A stretch of 44,669 bases of DNA from Marine Group I thaumarchaeote. Lineage in GTDB: Archaea; Thermoproteota; Nitrososphaeria; Nitrososphaerales; Nitrosopumilaceae. The position numbers and the translations under genes are program-made. Below, one piece after another: positions 31,305 through 38,869 of this stretch. The notes beneath the pieces are model-generated. The model worked only from the letters and a program-made list of their open reading frames with translations, was not told where the DNA came from and made no database searches. The first letter of the stretch is position 1; each line of letters begins with the position of its first letter. Location of the stretch: NCBI GenBank assembly GCA_013390375.1, contig JACATA010000009.1, positions 1 to 44,669 on the forward strand, given 5' to 3'.

Positions 31305-31793
31305 TTATTCAGATATTATTACTTCAAGCATTTTGGCTTCCTGTTTTGGACAGTCATTACCATCTCTAGGAAGTTTTTCTATCTTATGTGCAACATCCAT
31401 TCCTTCTGTTACCTTTCCAAAAACAGTATATTTACGATCCAATGCATGTGTATTGTTATCTGATGTAACTATGAAAAATTGTGAGCCTGCACTGTTAGGA
31501 TCTGTTGCTCTTGCCATTGAAACAATTCCTTCTAAATGTGACCTTGAACTAAATTCTGCTTTAATAGTGTGCCCTGGTCCGCCCATTCCCCATTGACTTT
31601 TCTTGTTTGGGTCTTTTGTATTTGGGTCTCCACCTTGAATCATAAATCCAGGAATGACTCTATGAAACAAAGTTCCATCATAAAACCCCTTTTTCGCTAG
31701 TGTGACAAAATTTCTTACAGTTTCTGGCGCTGTATCTGGCAACAGACTAAATTTTATACTTCCAAAATCTGTTTTTATTATAGCATCAGTCAT
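31305..31793 (-). CDS. Cytosolic cyclophilin-type peptidyl-prolyl isomerase
   Basis: 162 residues, no signal peptide. FHRVIPGFMIQGGDPNTKDPNKKSQWGMGGPGHTIKAEF and GIVSMARATDPNSAGSQFFIVTSDN hold the catalytic arginine and the FxxQ-equivalent pocket. It is a single-domain form, in contrast to the exported cyclophilin at 9.8-11.5 kb. The very similar core shows these are paralogues. Confidence 0.95.
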   Translation of the reverse strand: MTDAIIKTDFGSIKFSLLPDTAPETVRNFVTLAKKGFYDGTLFHRVIPGFMIQGGDPNTKDPNKKSQWGMGGPGHTIKAEFSSRSHLEGIVSMARATDPNSAGSQFFIVTSDNNTHALDRKYTVFGKVTEGMDVAHKIEKLPRDGNDCPKQEAKMLEVIISE

Positions 31794-31902
31794 TTTATTT
31801 GATTTTTAATTTTGGGTTAAGAGTCTTTGGGATCTGTTATAAAAAAACCCTCTAACACTTCCTAAAATAAATAACTATCTCTGGCGGATTTTTAAAACTA
31901 AT

Positions 31903-31910
31903 CTTATATA
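31903..31910 (+). promoter_or_regulatory. TATA element of the small helix-turn-helix gene
   Basis: CTTATATA centred about 25 bp before the GTG start, a clear leaderless promoter. Confidence 0.6.
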
Positions 31911-31931
31911 GAGCAACAAAAAACAATTCCT

Positions 31932-32153
31932 GTGAATCGTACAAATCAAAGTACTGTTATCAAAGAAGCGATTAATTCTCTTCTTGACGAGGGTGTTACA
32001 GACAAGCAAGACATTTACTCGAAAGTTGTTGATAAGCTGGGCGTTCCAAGACCTACTGTGAGACGTGTTGCTAGAGATTTTAGAAACGAACTGCTTACAA
32101 AAATCAAAATATTACAATCTGAAACCCAGCAAACCACTGTTCCTACTGTTTAA
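31932..32153 (+). CDS. Small helix-turn-helix protein
   Basis: 73 residues from GTG. TVIKEAINSLLDEGVTDKQDIYSKVVDKLGVPRPTVRRVARDFRNELLTKIKIL forms a helical DNA-binding unit with GVPRPTVRRVARDF as recognition helix. The C-terminal tail is polar. No effector domain, so it may work as an architectural or accessory regulator. It has its own TATA element. Confidence 0.75.
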   Translation: MNRTNQSTVIKEAINSLLDEGVTDKQDIYSKVVDKLGVPRPTVRRVARDFRNELLTKIKILQSETQQTTVPTV

Positions 32154-32224
32154 AAAATAGTGCTTAGGCTAATTTTTTTACCGTTCTGAAAATTTAGCAT
32201 TACTGTTATATTCAACCATTTTTT

Positions 32225-32491
32225 TTGAATCGTATGGGTTATCTCTATAACCACCTGGCTACCCTTGTTTGCGCTGTCTTTGCATCCGTTTTGACTCTAC
32301 TTTGGCCCATGTTCGTGGATTATGCCGATGTGTATGATGTAATATTCATCTTGGCTGTACCCATCATGTGGTTCTTAACTATTGTCTGTTTTGTAGCCCA
32401 GAGAAGTGCAGATTACATGCATGGACACAAACCCAGTAGTAAATCTACCAAAAAACCAGTCTATACTGCTGATGGAAATACAACTGGATAA
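32225..32491 (+). CDS. Small membrane protein
   Basis: 88 residues from TTG, or 85 from the ATG at 32234. Two hydrophobic helices (about 9-30 and 38-58) are followed by a polar tail rich in Ser, Lys and Thr. No family is recognised. Confidence 0.6.
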   Translation: MNRMGYLYNHLATLVCAVFASVLTLLWPMFVDYADVYDVIFILAVPIMWFLTIVCFVAQRSADYMHGHKPSSKSTKKPVYTADGNTTG

Positions 32492-32499
32492 AACTGTCA

Positions 32500-32607
32500 T
32501 TAACAATGTTCACAACTGTGCTCATCGCTGTGGTTTTCTTTGCAGCCAGGGCAACTGACAGCGCCTCCTAAGTGGCATTTGCAAATACAACCATCAGATT
32601 TTTCCAC
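32500..32607 (-). CDS. 35-residue Cys/His-rich protein
   Basis: Starts at GTG 32607 and stops at TAA 32500-32502. Of 35 residues, seven are Cys (7, 9, 11, 19, 22, 32, 35) and four are His (12, 26, 30, 34), arranged as C-x-C-x-C-H, C-P-G-C and a C-E-H-C end. That density is far above chance and indicates metal binding, either a knuckle or a metallothionein-like cluster. No match is recognised. It converges on the membrane protein gene, 8 bp from its end. Confidence 0.6.
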   Translation of the reverse strand: MEKSDGCICKCHLGGAVSCPGCKENHSDEHSCEHC

Positions 32608-32673
32608 ACAATGATAGATACAGTAGATCTAATATGTTTTGAAATTGTTAGAAACCACAACCAAATTCAAAGA

Positions 32674-32765
32674 CGGGCTTGGAGGGCTTCGATCCCTCGA
32701 CCTGTAACTTAGGAGGCTACCACGCTATCCATATTGCGCGTCTTTCGACTCTGCGCCACAAGCCC
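32674..32765 (-). tRNA. tRNA-Arg (anticodon CCT) with a 17-nt intron in the D-loop
   Basis: Reverse strand: acceptor GGGCTTG/CAAGCCC with discriminator G, anticodon stem GTAGC/GTTAC around CTCCTAA (anticodon CCU for AGG), T-arm GAGGG-ATCGAAG-CCCTC. The D-arm is too long unless 17 nt are removed. Removing 32734-32750 gives a normal D-arm GCGC-AGTATGGATA-GCGT. The anticodon loop itself has no intron. CCA is not encoded. Confidence 0.9.
32734..32750 (-). other. Non-canonical tRNA intron (D-loop)
   Basis: The RNA reads GCGC-AGA-GUC-GAAA-GAC-GCGC-AAU. This is a 4-bp central helix (GCGC/GCGC) with 3-nt bulges AGA and AAU on opposite strands and an inner GUC/GAC hairpin closed by GAAA: a bulge-helix-bulge splice site. 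Cutting after the second base of each bulge releases exactly these 17 nt. The outer helix is weak. Confidence 0.75.
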
Positions 32766-32869
32766 AGCAAAAAAAACACAAGTAACAATTTAACAGTGAC
32801 GCTTTTGTCCCGGTTAAGGGACTTCAATACCCGTATTACTGTCTTAAAGTAGTTAAGTTTTGATCAAAC

Positions 32870-33307
32870 GTGGTACAAACAAGAAAAGCAAGAAAAAATG
32901 ATGTTAAATCCATCATTAAATTACTAATAGAGCTTGGTCGACCTATTCCAAAGAAAAATGAAACAAGACATTTTTCGAATGTGGTCAACCATTACATAAC
33001 TGATTCTGACAAATCCATGTTTGTAGCTCTTGATGATTCAAAGATAATTGGCATGGTTTCAATAATATTTCTGCCAAGACTAAATCAAAATAGAGAAGAA
33101 GCATGGATCCCAGATCTTATCATTAATAAAAAATACCAAAAACATGGAATTGGGACTTCACTTTTAAAAAAATGTCTTGGCATCGCAGAGAAAAAGAATT
33201 GTTATCGTATTAGACTGGAGTCAGGATTATCAAGAAAAGATACTCACAAGTTTTACAAAAATCTCAAAATCAAACCTTTTGCATTATCGTTTGAAAAGAG
33301 AATCTAG
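32870..33307 (+). CDS. GNAT-family N-acetyltransferase
   Basis: 145 residues from GTG. The acetyl-CoA loop is IINKKYQKHGIGTSLLKKCLGIAEKKN (Q/RxxGxG/A type) and is followed by RIRLESGLSRKDTHKFYKNL, the usual beta5-alpha4 end. The substrate is not apparent. It is divergent from the intron-containing tRNA-Arg and stands upstream of tRNA-Val. Confidence 0.85.
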   Translation: MVQTRKARKNDVKSIIKLLIELGRPIPKKNETRHFSNVVNHYITDSDKSMFVALDDSKIIGMVSIIFLPRLNQNREEAWIPDLIINKKYQKHGIGTSLLKKCLGIAEKKNCYRIRLESGLSRKDTHKFYKNLKIKPFALSFEKRI

Positions 33308-33409
33308 CTAAGTAGAACAAATGCGTCGGTGCTAACAATTTAAGCTTAATCAAACCCTGCTAATTTTTTGTTAAACGTTAATAATCCACAAATAATGTTG
33401 GGCTGACAT

Positions 33410-33483
33410 GGGCCGATGGTCTAGTTGGTTAGGATACTGCCTCGACACGGCAGTGGTCGAGAGTTCGAATCTCTCTCGGCCCA
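33410..33483 (+). tRNA. tRNA-Val (anticodon GAC), with C at position 33
   Basis: Cloverleaf with acceptor GGGCCGA/TCGGCCC, D-stem GTC/GAT region, anticodon stem CTGCC/GGCAG around loop TCGACAC, T-arm GAGAG-TTCGAAT-CTCTC, discriminator A. The loop gives anticodon GAC, but the base before it is C instead of the near-universal U33. GTTAATAAT about 30 nt upstream is a likely TATA box. Confidence 0.9.
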
Positions 33484-33515
33484 TTTATTTTACATACATT
33501 AAATTTAATTAAAAA

Positions 33516-34013
33516 CTAAATTGAGCTATCAAACTGTATATCAATTACCTGCCAAGCAGTTTCAATAGTATACTGTCCAATTACCCTATAACCAAGGCTT
33601 TCTCCTGCAGCAATTGCTTCGTAGATATCTTTATTGTTATCAGTTAGATTAATTGTTATTTCACCTGGTAATGATACCTGTAATCCAGAAGTTAGCAGAA
33701 CTCTTCCTGTCATTGGAATGTCCGAAACAGAGTATGAAGAGCTTCCTAATGATAGTCCATTAGCAAAAAGCTCATAAGAGATTTCTGGAACAGTAACTGT
33801 TCTCGCACCATTATTTGTTATACCAAAAATAACTTTCAAAAATATACGGTTCTCAATACTATCTATTTCTACAACATCAACAGAAAGCAGCTCAAGTTCT
33901 GATTTTTCCAATTCTGGAAAGTCTAAAGTGGAATAATATACCATGCCTCCCAAGAATGCAAACAACCCTCCTATTGCAACATACAGGATCATTTTCGTAG
34001 GTTTTATGAACAA
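33516..34013 (-). CDS. Membrane-anchored LEA14/WHy-like protein
   Basis: 165 residues. An N-terminal hydrophobic anchor (about 8-27) is followed by an extracytoplasmic beta-rich domain: IENRIFLKVIFGITNNGARTVTVPEISYELFANGLSLGS, with the NNG and the strand pattern of LEA type 2 (WHy) domains. Such domains are often in stress-related or surface proteins of archaea. The domain call is by pattern. Confidence 0.6.
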   Translation of the reverse strand: MFIKPTKMILYVAIGGLFAFLGGMVYYSTLDFPELEKSELELLSVDVVEIDSIENRIFLKVIFGITNNGARTVTVPEISYELFANGLSLGSSSYSVSDIPMTGRVLLTSGLQVSLPGEITINLTDNNKDIYEAIAAGESLGYRVIGQYTIETAWQVIDIQFDSSI

Positions 34014-34094
34014 GTCATTTTTTCATTTTTCATACAACTAAAAAACCTTGTCAGAATTCAAATGGCTAATATTTGAATAAAAAAAGGAATTTTT

Positions 34095-34589
34095 ATGGCA
34101 ATTGAGCAGGTTATAATTACTTGGGCTCATCTCGTTAGCGCATCAATTTGGGTAGGAGGAGCAATATTTCTTGGCGTTGTCTTGGCTCCTCTTTTGAAAA
34201 GAATGCCGTTTTCCACTGAAGAAAGATTAGAGTTAATGATCAAGACAGGCCGACGATTTAACAAAATAGCTCTCCCCTCGCTTGTAATTTTGATTGTTAC
34301 AGGAATTTATAATTCTCATTTGGTGCTCCAGTCCCCCGAAATATTATTCTCAAGCAGCTACGGGGCATTTCTGATAACAAAAATCATTCTTGTTATTGCC
34401 TTGATTGTTACTTTTTCTGTACACATTCGAGTCTTCAGCAGGGATGTAGAGAAAAAAATAACGCAAAGGCAAATTACTGACAACGAATTACAAAAACTTA
34501 ACAGAAAAGGCATGATCTTGGGAGAAGCTACAGTTGTAATCTCTGTAGCCATATTGTTTTTTGCTGCCTTGCTTGACGCGGGAATTTAA
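34095..34589 (+). CDS. CopD-like four-helix membrane protein
   Basis: 164 residues with four hydrophobic helices (about 6-30, 57-78, 88-110, 138-160). WAHLVSASIWVGGAIFLGVVLAP near the start is typical of CopD/DUF-type copper-resistance membrane proteins, with the conserved His in the first helix and FNKIALPSLVILIVTGIYN in the second. Copper import or heme binding is known for relatives; given the copper-rich metabolism of ammonia oxidisers this is plausible, but unproven here. Confidence 0.7.
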   Translation: MAIEQVIITWAHLVSASIWVGGAIFLGVVLAPLLKRMPFSTEERLELMIKTGRRFNKIALPSLVILIVTGIYNSHLVLQSPEILFSSSYGAFLITKIILVIALIVTFSVHIRVFSRDVEKKITQRQITDNELQKLNRKGMILGEATVVISVAILFFAALLDAGI

Positions 34590-34623
34590 ACATATTTTTT
34601 AAAGACACTTCAAAGTTAGTTTC

Positions 34624-35118
34624 ATGGACGGACTTTTGATTGGAAGGTTTCAGCCATTTCACTTAGGACATCTTGATGCCATACTGTTTGGATTGTCAAG
34701 GACAGAAAATTTGTTCATTGGAATTGGCAGTTCAAACAGGTCTAACGAAAAGAAAAATCCTTTTTCTGCTCAGGAAAGAAGGGAGATGATTATTTCATCA
34801 ATTGAACCTTCAATGATTGATCGTATCAAAATTTTTGACATACCTGATGTTGATGACCATGAAAAATGGACTTTTGAGATTGATCAAATCGTGCCAAAAT
34901 ACGACATTGTTTTTACAAATGACGAGTTTACTAAAACCTTGTTTGAAAAACGTCAGCTCAACGTCGTTCCAGTTATACTGAAGGATCGCGAAAAATTTTC
35001 AGGAACAAACATACGCCAACTAATTGCAGACGATAAAAACTGGCAGGATTTGGTTCCGCAAGGAACGCGAAAAGTACTGGATAAGCTAAACGCTAAAGAG
35101 CGTCTAAAAAATCTGTAG
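34624..35118 (+). CDS. Nicotinamide-nucleotide adenylyltransferase (archaeal type)
   Basis: Makes NAD from NMN and ATP. 164 residues. GRFQPFHLGHLDAI contains the HxGH nucleotidyl transfer motif, and FSGTNIRQLI is the second ATP motif (ISGTxIR). The length and the GIGSSN segment fit the archaeal NadM group. It precedes the class V aminotransferase by 39 bp. Confidence 0.93.
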   Translation: MDGLLIGRFQPFHLGHLDAILFGLSRTENLFIGIGSSNRSNEKKNPFSAQERREMIISSIEPSMIDRIKIFDIPDVDDHEKWTFEIDQIVPKYDIVFTNDEFTKTLFEKRQLNVVPVILKDREKFSGTNIRQLIADDKNWQDLVPQGTRKVLDKLNAKERLKNL

Positions 35119-35157
35119 TTATAAATAAAGCCAGTAGCCAGTCGGTTAGGAAGCTAT

Positions 35158-36303
35158 TTGGAATATCTAGTAATGTTGCCAGGACCGACAAATGTTCCTG
35201 CAAGAGTTATGCGCGCGATGCATGTACCAATAATCAATCACAGAAGTGATGATTTTGTAGAGCTGTATGAGGACTGTGTTGAAAAAACAAAAAAGGTGTT
35301 CATGACAGAAGGTGAGGCAGTATGTCTATCTTCATCTGGAACTGGTGCAGTAGAGGCCAGCGTTGTCAACCTTATAAAAAAGGGAGACAAGGTAATCATT
35401 CCGGTAAACGGTGAGTTTAGCAGCAGGCTGTCACAAATGTTAGAGTGGGCTGGTGCTAGCGTCATAAAACTTGAAACACAGCCTGGTGAAAACGCTAGCT
35501 TTGAAACTGTAAAAGAGGCGTTCGATAATAACAAAGATGTCAAGGCATTCTATTGTGTGTGGAACGAAACATCTACTGGAACAATGATAAATTATCTTGA
35601 CAAGGTAAAGGACCTTACTTCTAGAAATGATTCCTATTATGTTGTAGATGGTGTTTCAATAGTTGGCGGCGAAGAGCTTAAGGTAGACAAGTGGGGCATT
35701 GACATCGCAACGACTGGCTCGCAAAAGGCATTTGCTGCACCACCTGGAATATCACCCATTGTTGTTAATGAAAGAACCAAAAAATACATGATTGAAAACC
35801 CTCCCCACACAATGTACTTCAACCTACCACGTTATTTCAAATATTACGAAGAGTCAAAACACACTCCATTCACTCCTGCACTGCCATTGCTTTATGCTTA
35901 CAGAGAGGCATTGAACATGATTTTAGAAGAGGGACTGGACAACAGAATTAAAAGACATAGAACATGTTCTGACGCTCTGTATTCAGGTTTGAGTGCAATA
36001 GGACTGACACCGTTTGCAAAAGAGGATTCTCGCTCTACAGTAGTTATTGCATTAAACTATCTTGAAGGTCTAGAGGACAAAACATTCCGAGACACCCTAG
36101 CGCAGAAATTCCGAGTTCTTGTAGCTGGTGGGTTTGGAAACTTGAAGGGAAAAGTTTTCCGAGTTGGCTGTATGGGAGAGGTTCAACGATATCATGTCAT
36201 GAGAACAATTTCTTCCATTGCATCCACATTAGATATGATGGGTTACGATGTTGATGCAAAAGCTGGTCTTAAAATTGCAGAAGAAAAATTAAAAGATCTC
36301 TAA
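35158..36303 (+). CDS. Class V aminotransferase (serine/alanine-glyoxylate type)
   Basis: 381 residues from TTG. It starts LVMLPGPTNVPARVMRAM, the usual opening of the SPT/AGXT group. SSSGTGAVEASVVNL binds PLP phosphate, VVDGVSIVGGEEL holds the PLP aspartate, and the lysine is in ATTGSQKAFAAPPGI. Substrate pairs in the family include serine-pyruvate and alanine-glyoxylate; with glyA it would feed glycine and serine. TATAAATA at about 35121-35128 is the likely promoter. Confidence 0.9.
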   Translation: MEYLVMLPGPTNVPARVMRAMHVPIINHRSDDFVELYEDCVEKTKKVFMTEGEAVCLSSSGTGAVEASVVNLIKKGDKVIIPVNGEFSSRLSQMLEWAGASVIKLETQPGENASFETVKEAFDNNKDVKAFYCVWNETSTGTMINYLDKVKDLTSRNDSYYVVDGVSIVGGEELKVDKWGIDIATTGSQKAFAAPPGISPIVVNERTKKYMIENPPHTMYFNLPRYFKYYEESKHTPFTPALPLLYAYREALNMILEEGLDNRIKRHRTCSDALYSGLSAIGLTPFAKEDSRSTVVIALNYLEGLEDKTFRDTLAQKFRVLVAGGFGNLKGKVFRVGCMGEVQRYHVMRTISSIASTLDMMGYDVDAKAGLKIAEEKLKDL

Positions 36304-36313
36304 CCCACGTTAA

Positions 36314-36322
36314 CTTATATAA
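36314..36322 (+). promoter_or_regulatory. TATA element of the FKBP gene
   Basis: CTTATATAA followed by GG, centred 29 bp before the TTG start at 36347. Confidence 0.55.
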
Positions 36323-36346
36323 GGAAATTCAAAAACGCAGTATACA

Positions 36347-37105
36347 TTGGCTTTCAGCAAAGGATCATTAATTTTGGTTGATTACACTTCCAAAGTAAAA
36401 GATACAGGAGAAGTTTTCGAAACAACCATTGAGGAAGAGGCAAAAAAACATTCTTTTTATGATCCTAGCGTAAAATATCAGCCAAAACTTGTTTCGGTCG
36501 GAGAATCGTGGGTAATCAAGGGATTTGATGAAGCATTAGAAAAAACTTCTGTGGGCGATAAAAAAACCATAGAGATCACATCAGACAAAGGATTTGGAGA
36601 AAGGGACACAGGCAAAGTTAGAATGATTCCACTACGCAAGCTTGGAGAAGACGCAGAAAAGGTTTCAATTGGCGATACAGTTGAAGTTGGCAACAAGAAG
36701 GGGATTGTGAGGTTTATTGGATCAGGTCGAGTTCAGATAGACTATAACCATAGGTTTGCGGGCAAAACCGTTCTTTATGACATCAACGTCTTAAAGGAAT
36801 TAAAAACAGACGACGAAAAAACATCGGGAATTTTAAAAAGATATCTTCCAGTAAAAGACGACAAAATTTTGTTCAAAAAAACTGGAAAGACGCTAGACAT
36901 TACTATGCCAGAAGAGATGTTTCGCGCTGACGGCTTGTATGCGATTAAACACTTTGTTCAAACTGATGTTTTCAAGTTTCTTCCTACCTTGGAAAAGGTA
37001 AACTTTATTGAAACATATGCAAAACAGCAAACAAAACCCCAAGAAAAAACTACCAAGAAAAAAACAGAACCAAAAACCAAAACAAAGAAAGCTAAAGCAC
37101 CTTAG
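36347..37105 (+). CDS. FKBP-type peptidyl-prolyl isomerase (SlyD-like, long archaeal form)
   Basis: 252 residues from TTG. KGSLILVDYTSKVKDTGEVFETTIEEEAKKH begins the FKBP domain, which is interrupted by the insert-in-flap part (FGERDTGKVRMIPLRKL...IGDTVEVGNKKGIVRFIGSGRVQIDYNHRFAGKTVLYDINV). NHRFAGKTV is the characteristic NHPLAG-type motif. An extra C-terminal domain of about 80 residues and a Lys/Thr/Pro tail follow. It acts as foldase and holdase in the cytosol; the third PPIase in this window. Confidence 0.92.
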   Translation: MAFSKGSLILVDYTSKVKDTGEVFETTIEEEAKKHSFYDPSVKYQPKLVSVGESWVIKGFDEALEKTSVGDKKTIEITSDKGFGERDTGKVRMIPLRKLGEDAEKVSIGDTVEVGNKKGIVRFIGSGRVQIDYNHRFAGKTVLYDINVLKELKTDDEKTSGILKRYLPVKDDKILFKKTGKTLDITMPEEMFRADGLYAIKHFVQTDVFKFLPTLEKVNFIETYAKQQTKPQEKTTKKKTEPKTKTKKAKAP

Positions 37106-38135
37106 TGCTTTTAGCAAGCGAAATCGCTTTCTCTTCAGTCATATTAACTTCCTTCAGTATGGTATATCTTTCCGGCCTTAATGATTGCGCAATGGTTAGC
37201 GCCTTAGCAAGAACTTCAGACTCCAATCCTATCTCTTTTGCAGTAGTGGGGGCACCTACATTCCTTAGCGCCTTTGCAATTTGCTTCCAATCCTGTCCCT
37301 GCAGTTTTGAGATCAATATGGTACCAATTCCACATTTTTCTCCATGAAGACCAACTCCAGGCTCCAATTTGTCAACGGCGTGGGAGAACAAATGTTCTGC
37401 ACCCGAACATGGTCTGCTACTGCCAGCTATGCATGACGCAACTCCAGCACTAATTAGCGCCTCTACAATCTCTCTAACTTGCAGACCTTTTTTTGAAAAA
37501 CGCGCAGAATTTTTTATCAAAAATTTTGCACTCATCAACGCCAATTCAGCAGAATATCTTCCATAATATTCACCGGTCTTATCCCTGCCGAGCTGCCAGT
37601 CTCGCACCGCTGTAATTTTTGCTATGAGATCTCCGCAACCGCTTGCAAGCAGTTTTTTTGGCGCTTTTTTTATAATGTCTACATCCACAAAAACTCCAAG
37701 CGGCGCAGTAGCAACTAGTGAATGTGGTTTGTCACCCTTAACCGATACAAATGGACTAGCTATACCGTCATGTGAGGCAGATGTTGGGACACTAACAAAC
37801 GGCTTGTTGAGATTAAATCCAATCAGCTTGGCGATGTCTACAGAACGCCCACCACCGATTCCAATAACCAGTTCGCTTTTGCTTTGGCGCACTTTTTTTT
37901 CAATATCTTGTATTGTTTTTTGGTCATTAGTTTTAGCCAAATACCAGGAGCTTTTAATTTTAGATGCAACGAGAGACGCTTCAATTTTCTTTTGAACTAT
38001 TTTTTTAACATTGCTTCCCGAAATTAGGGAAACCTTTTTTGTTTTTTTTAGCGAGTTTAGAAAATTTCCAATATCACAAATGTTTTTATCTCCGAGAACA
38101 ATTTGGCGGGGTAGTTCCATTGTATGTGACGGCAT
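37092..38135 (-). CDS. egsA: Glycerol-1-phosphate dehydrogenase
   Basis: Makes sn-glycerol-1-phosphate from DHAP, setting the stereochemistry of archaeal lipids. From the ATG at 38135 it is 347 residues; an ATG six codons upstream is possible. GIGGGRSVDIAKLIGF binds the nucleotide, VPTSASHDGIASPF and CGDLIAKITAVRDW carry substrate and zinc ligands, and GAEHLFSHAVDKL...LHGEKCGIGT supplies the zinc histidines. It overlaps the FKBP gene tail to tail by 14 bp. Its partner GGGP synthase is at 16 kb. Confidence 0.93.
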   Translation of the reverse strand: MPSHTMELPRQIVLGDKNICDIGNFLNSLKKTKKVSLISGSNVKKIVQKKIEASLVASKIKSSWYLAKTNDQKTIQDIEKKVRQSKSELVIGIGGGRSVDIAKLIGFNLNKPFVSVPTSASHDGIASPFVSVKGDKPHSLVATAPLGVFVDVDIIKKAPKKLLASGCGDLIAKITAVRDWQLGRDKTGEYYGRYSAELALMSAKFLIKNSARFSKKGLQVREIVEALISAGVASCIAGSSRPCSGAEHLFSHAVDKLEPGVGLHGEKCGIGTILISKLQGQDWKQIAKALRNVGAPTTAKEIGLESEVLAKALTIAQSLRPERYTILKEVNMTEEKAISLAKSTKVL

Positions 38136-38229
38136 ACTTTTTTTCCCTTTCAAGTGCTTATTATTTGCCTCACAAAAGTTATTTAAAGGGTAAAATTAAT
38201 CTGAAAATATCTCAAACGAGGTATATTCT

Positions 38230-38862
38230 ATGACTACGAATATTGATGAAAAAATATTACACGGTACAACCACAGTAGGAATAAAGGCATCAGATGGTGT
38301 TGTGCTTTGTGCCGATATGAGGGCAAGCGCTGGATATTTTATTGCCAATAACAATACTATGAAGATACAAAAGATCTACGACCACGTTGGGCTAACATTA
38401 GCTGGTGGGGTTGCTGATGCACAAAATCTGACAGACATTTTGAGATATCATGCAAACATACACGCCGTTCAAAAAAATGAAAACATTCCGATAAGATCAC
38501 TGGCAAGGCTCTGTTCTCTTGTCTTTCATCAAAACAGAGGCTATCCGTTTATTGCCGACATCTTGCTTGGTGGCTATGATCAAGACGGACCGCAATTGTT
38601 TAATATAGACATGTTCGGCTCTGTAGAAAAAAAGTCCTATGTAACAACTGGGAGCGGTTCACCTGTTGCATATGGTGTTTTGGAAGACGAGTACCGTGAT
38701 GATCTTACTCTTGAAGATGCAAAAGGCATTGCTCTTCGTGCAGTGAAGGCTGCTATTGTAAGAAACATTGGAACTGGTGATGGAATCAACATTGCAGCAA
38801 TTGATAAAAACGGATTCCAACTTTTGACAAAGGAACAAAAAAAATCTATAATTCCACTTTAG
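38230..38862 (+). CDS. psmB: Proteasome beta subunit, catalytic
   Basis: 210 residues. A 12-residue propeptide ends in HG before the catalytic TTTVGIK. Counting from that threonine, D17 (CADMRA) and K33 (NTMKI) are in place, so the subunit should mature and be active. GSGSPVAYGVLEDEY and GDGINIAAIDKNG are further family marks. Some thaumarchaeal genomes carry a second beta subunit lacking these residues; that one is not here. It is followed by fttA after 7 bp. Confidence 0.96.
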   Translation: MTTNIDEKILHGTTTVGIKASDGVVLCADMRASAGYFIANNNTMKIQKIYDHVGLTLAGGVADAQNLTDILRYHANIHAVQKNENIPIRSLARLCSLVFHQNRGYPFIADILLGGYDQDGPQLFNIDMFGSVEKKSYVTTGSGSPVAYGVLEDEYRDDLTLEDAKGIALRAVKAAIVRNIGTGDGINIAAIDKNGFQLLTKEQKKSIIPL

Positions 38863-38869
38863 TGATTTA

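Noticed and set aside
32807-32822. GTCCC-GGTTAA-GGGAC hairpin as a terminator
   Set aside because: It lies between two divergent transcription units, so no transcript is expected to end there; only 5 bp and no U-run.
33441-33447. Reading the tRNA loop as anticodon CGA (Ser)
   Set aside because: That shift would break the 5-bp anticodon stem CTGCC/GGCAG, and the tRNA lacks the long variable arm of tRNA-Ser.
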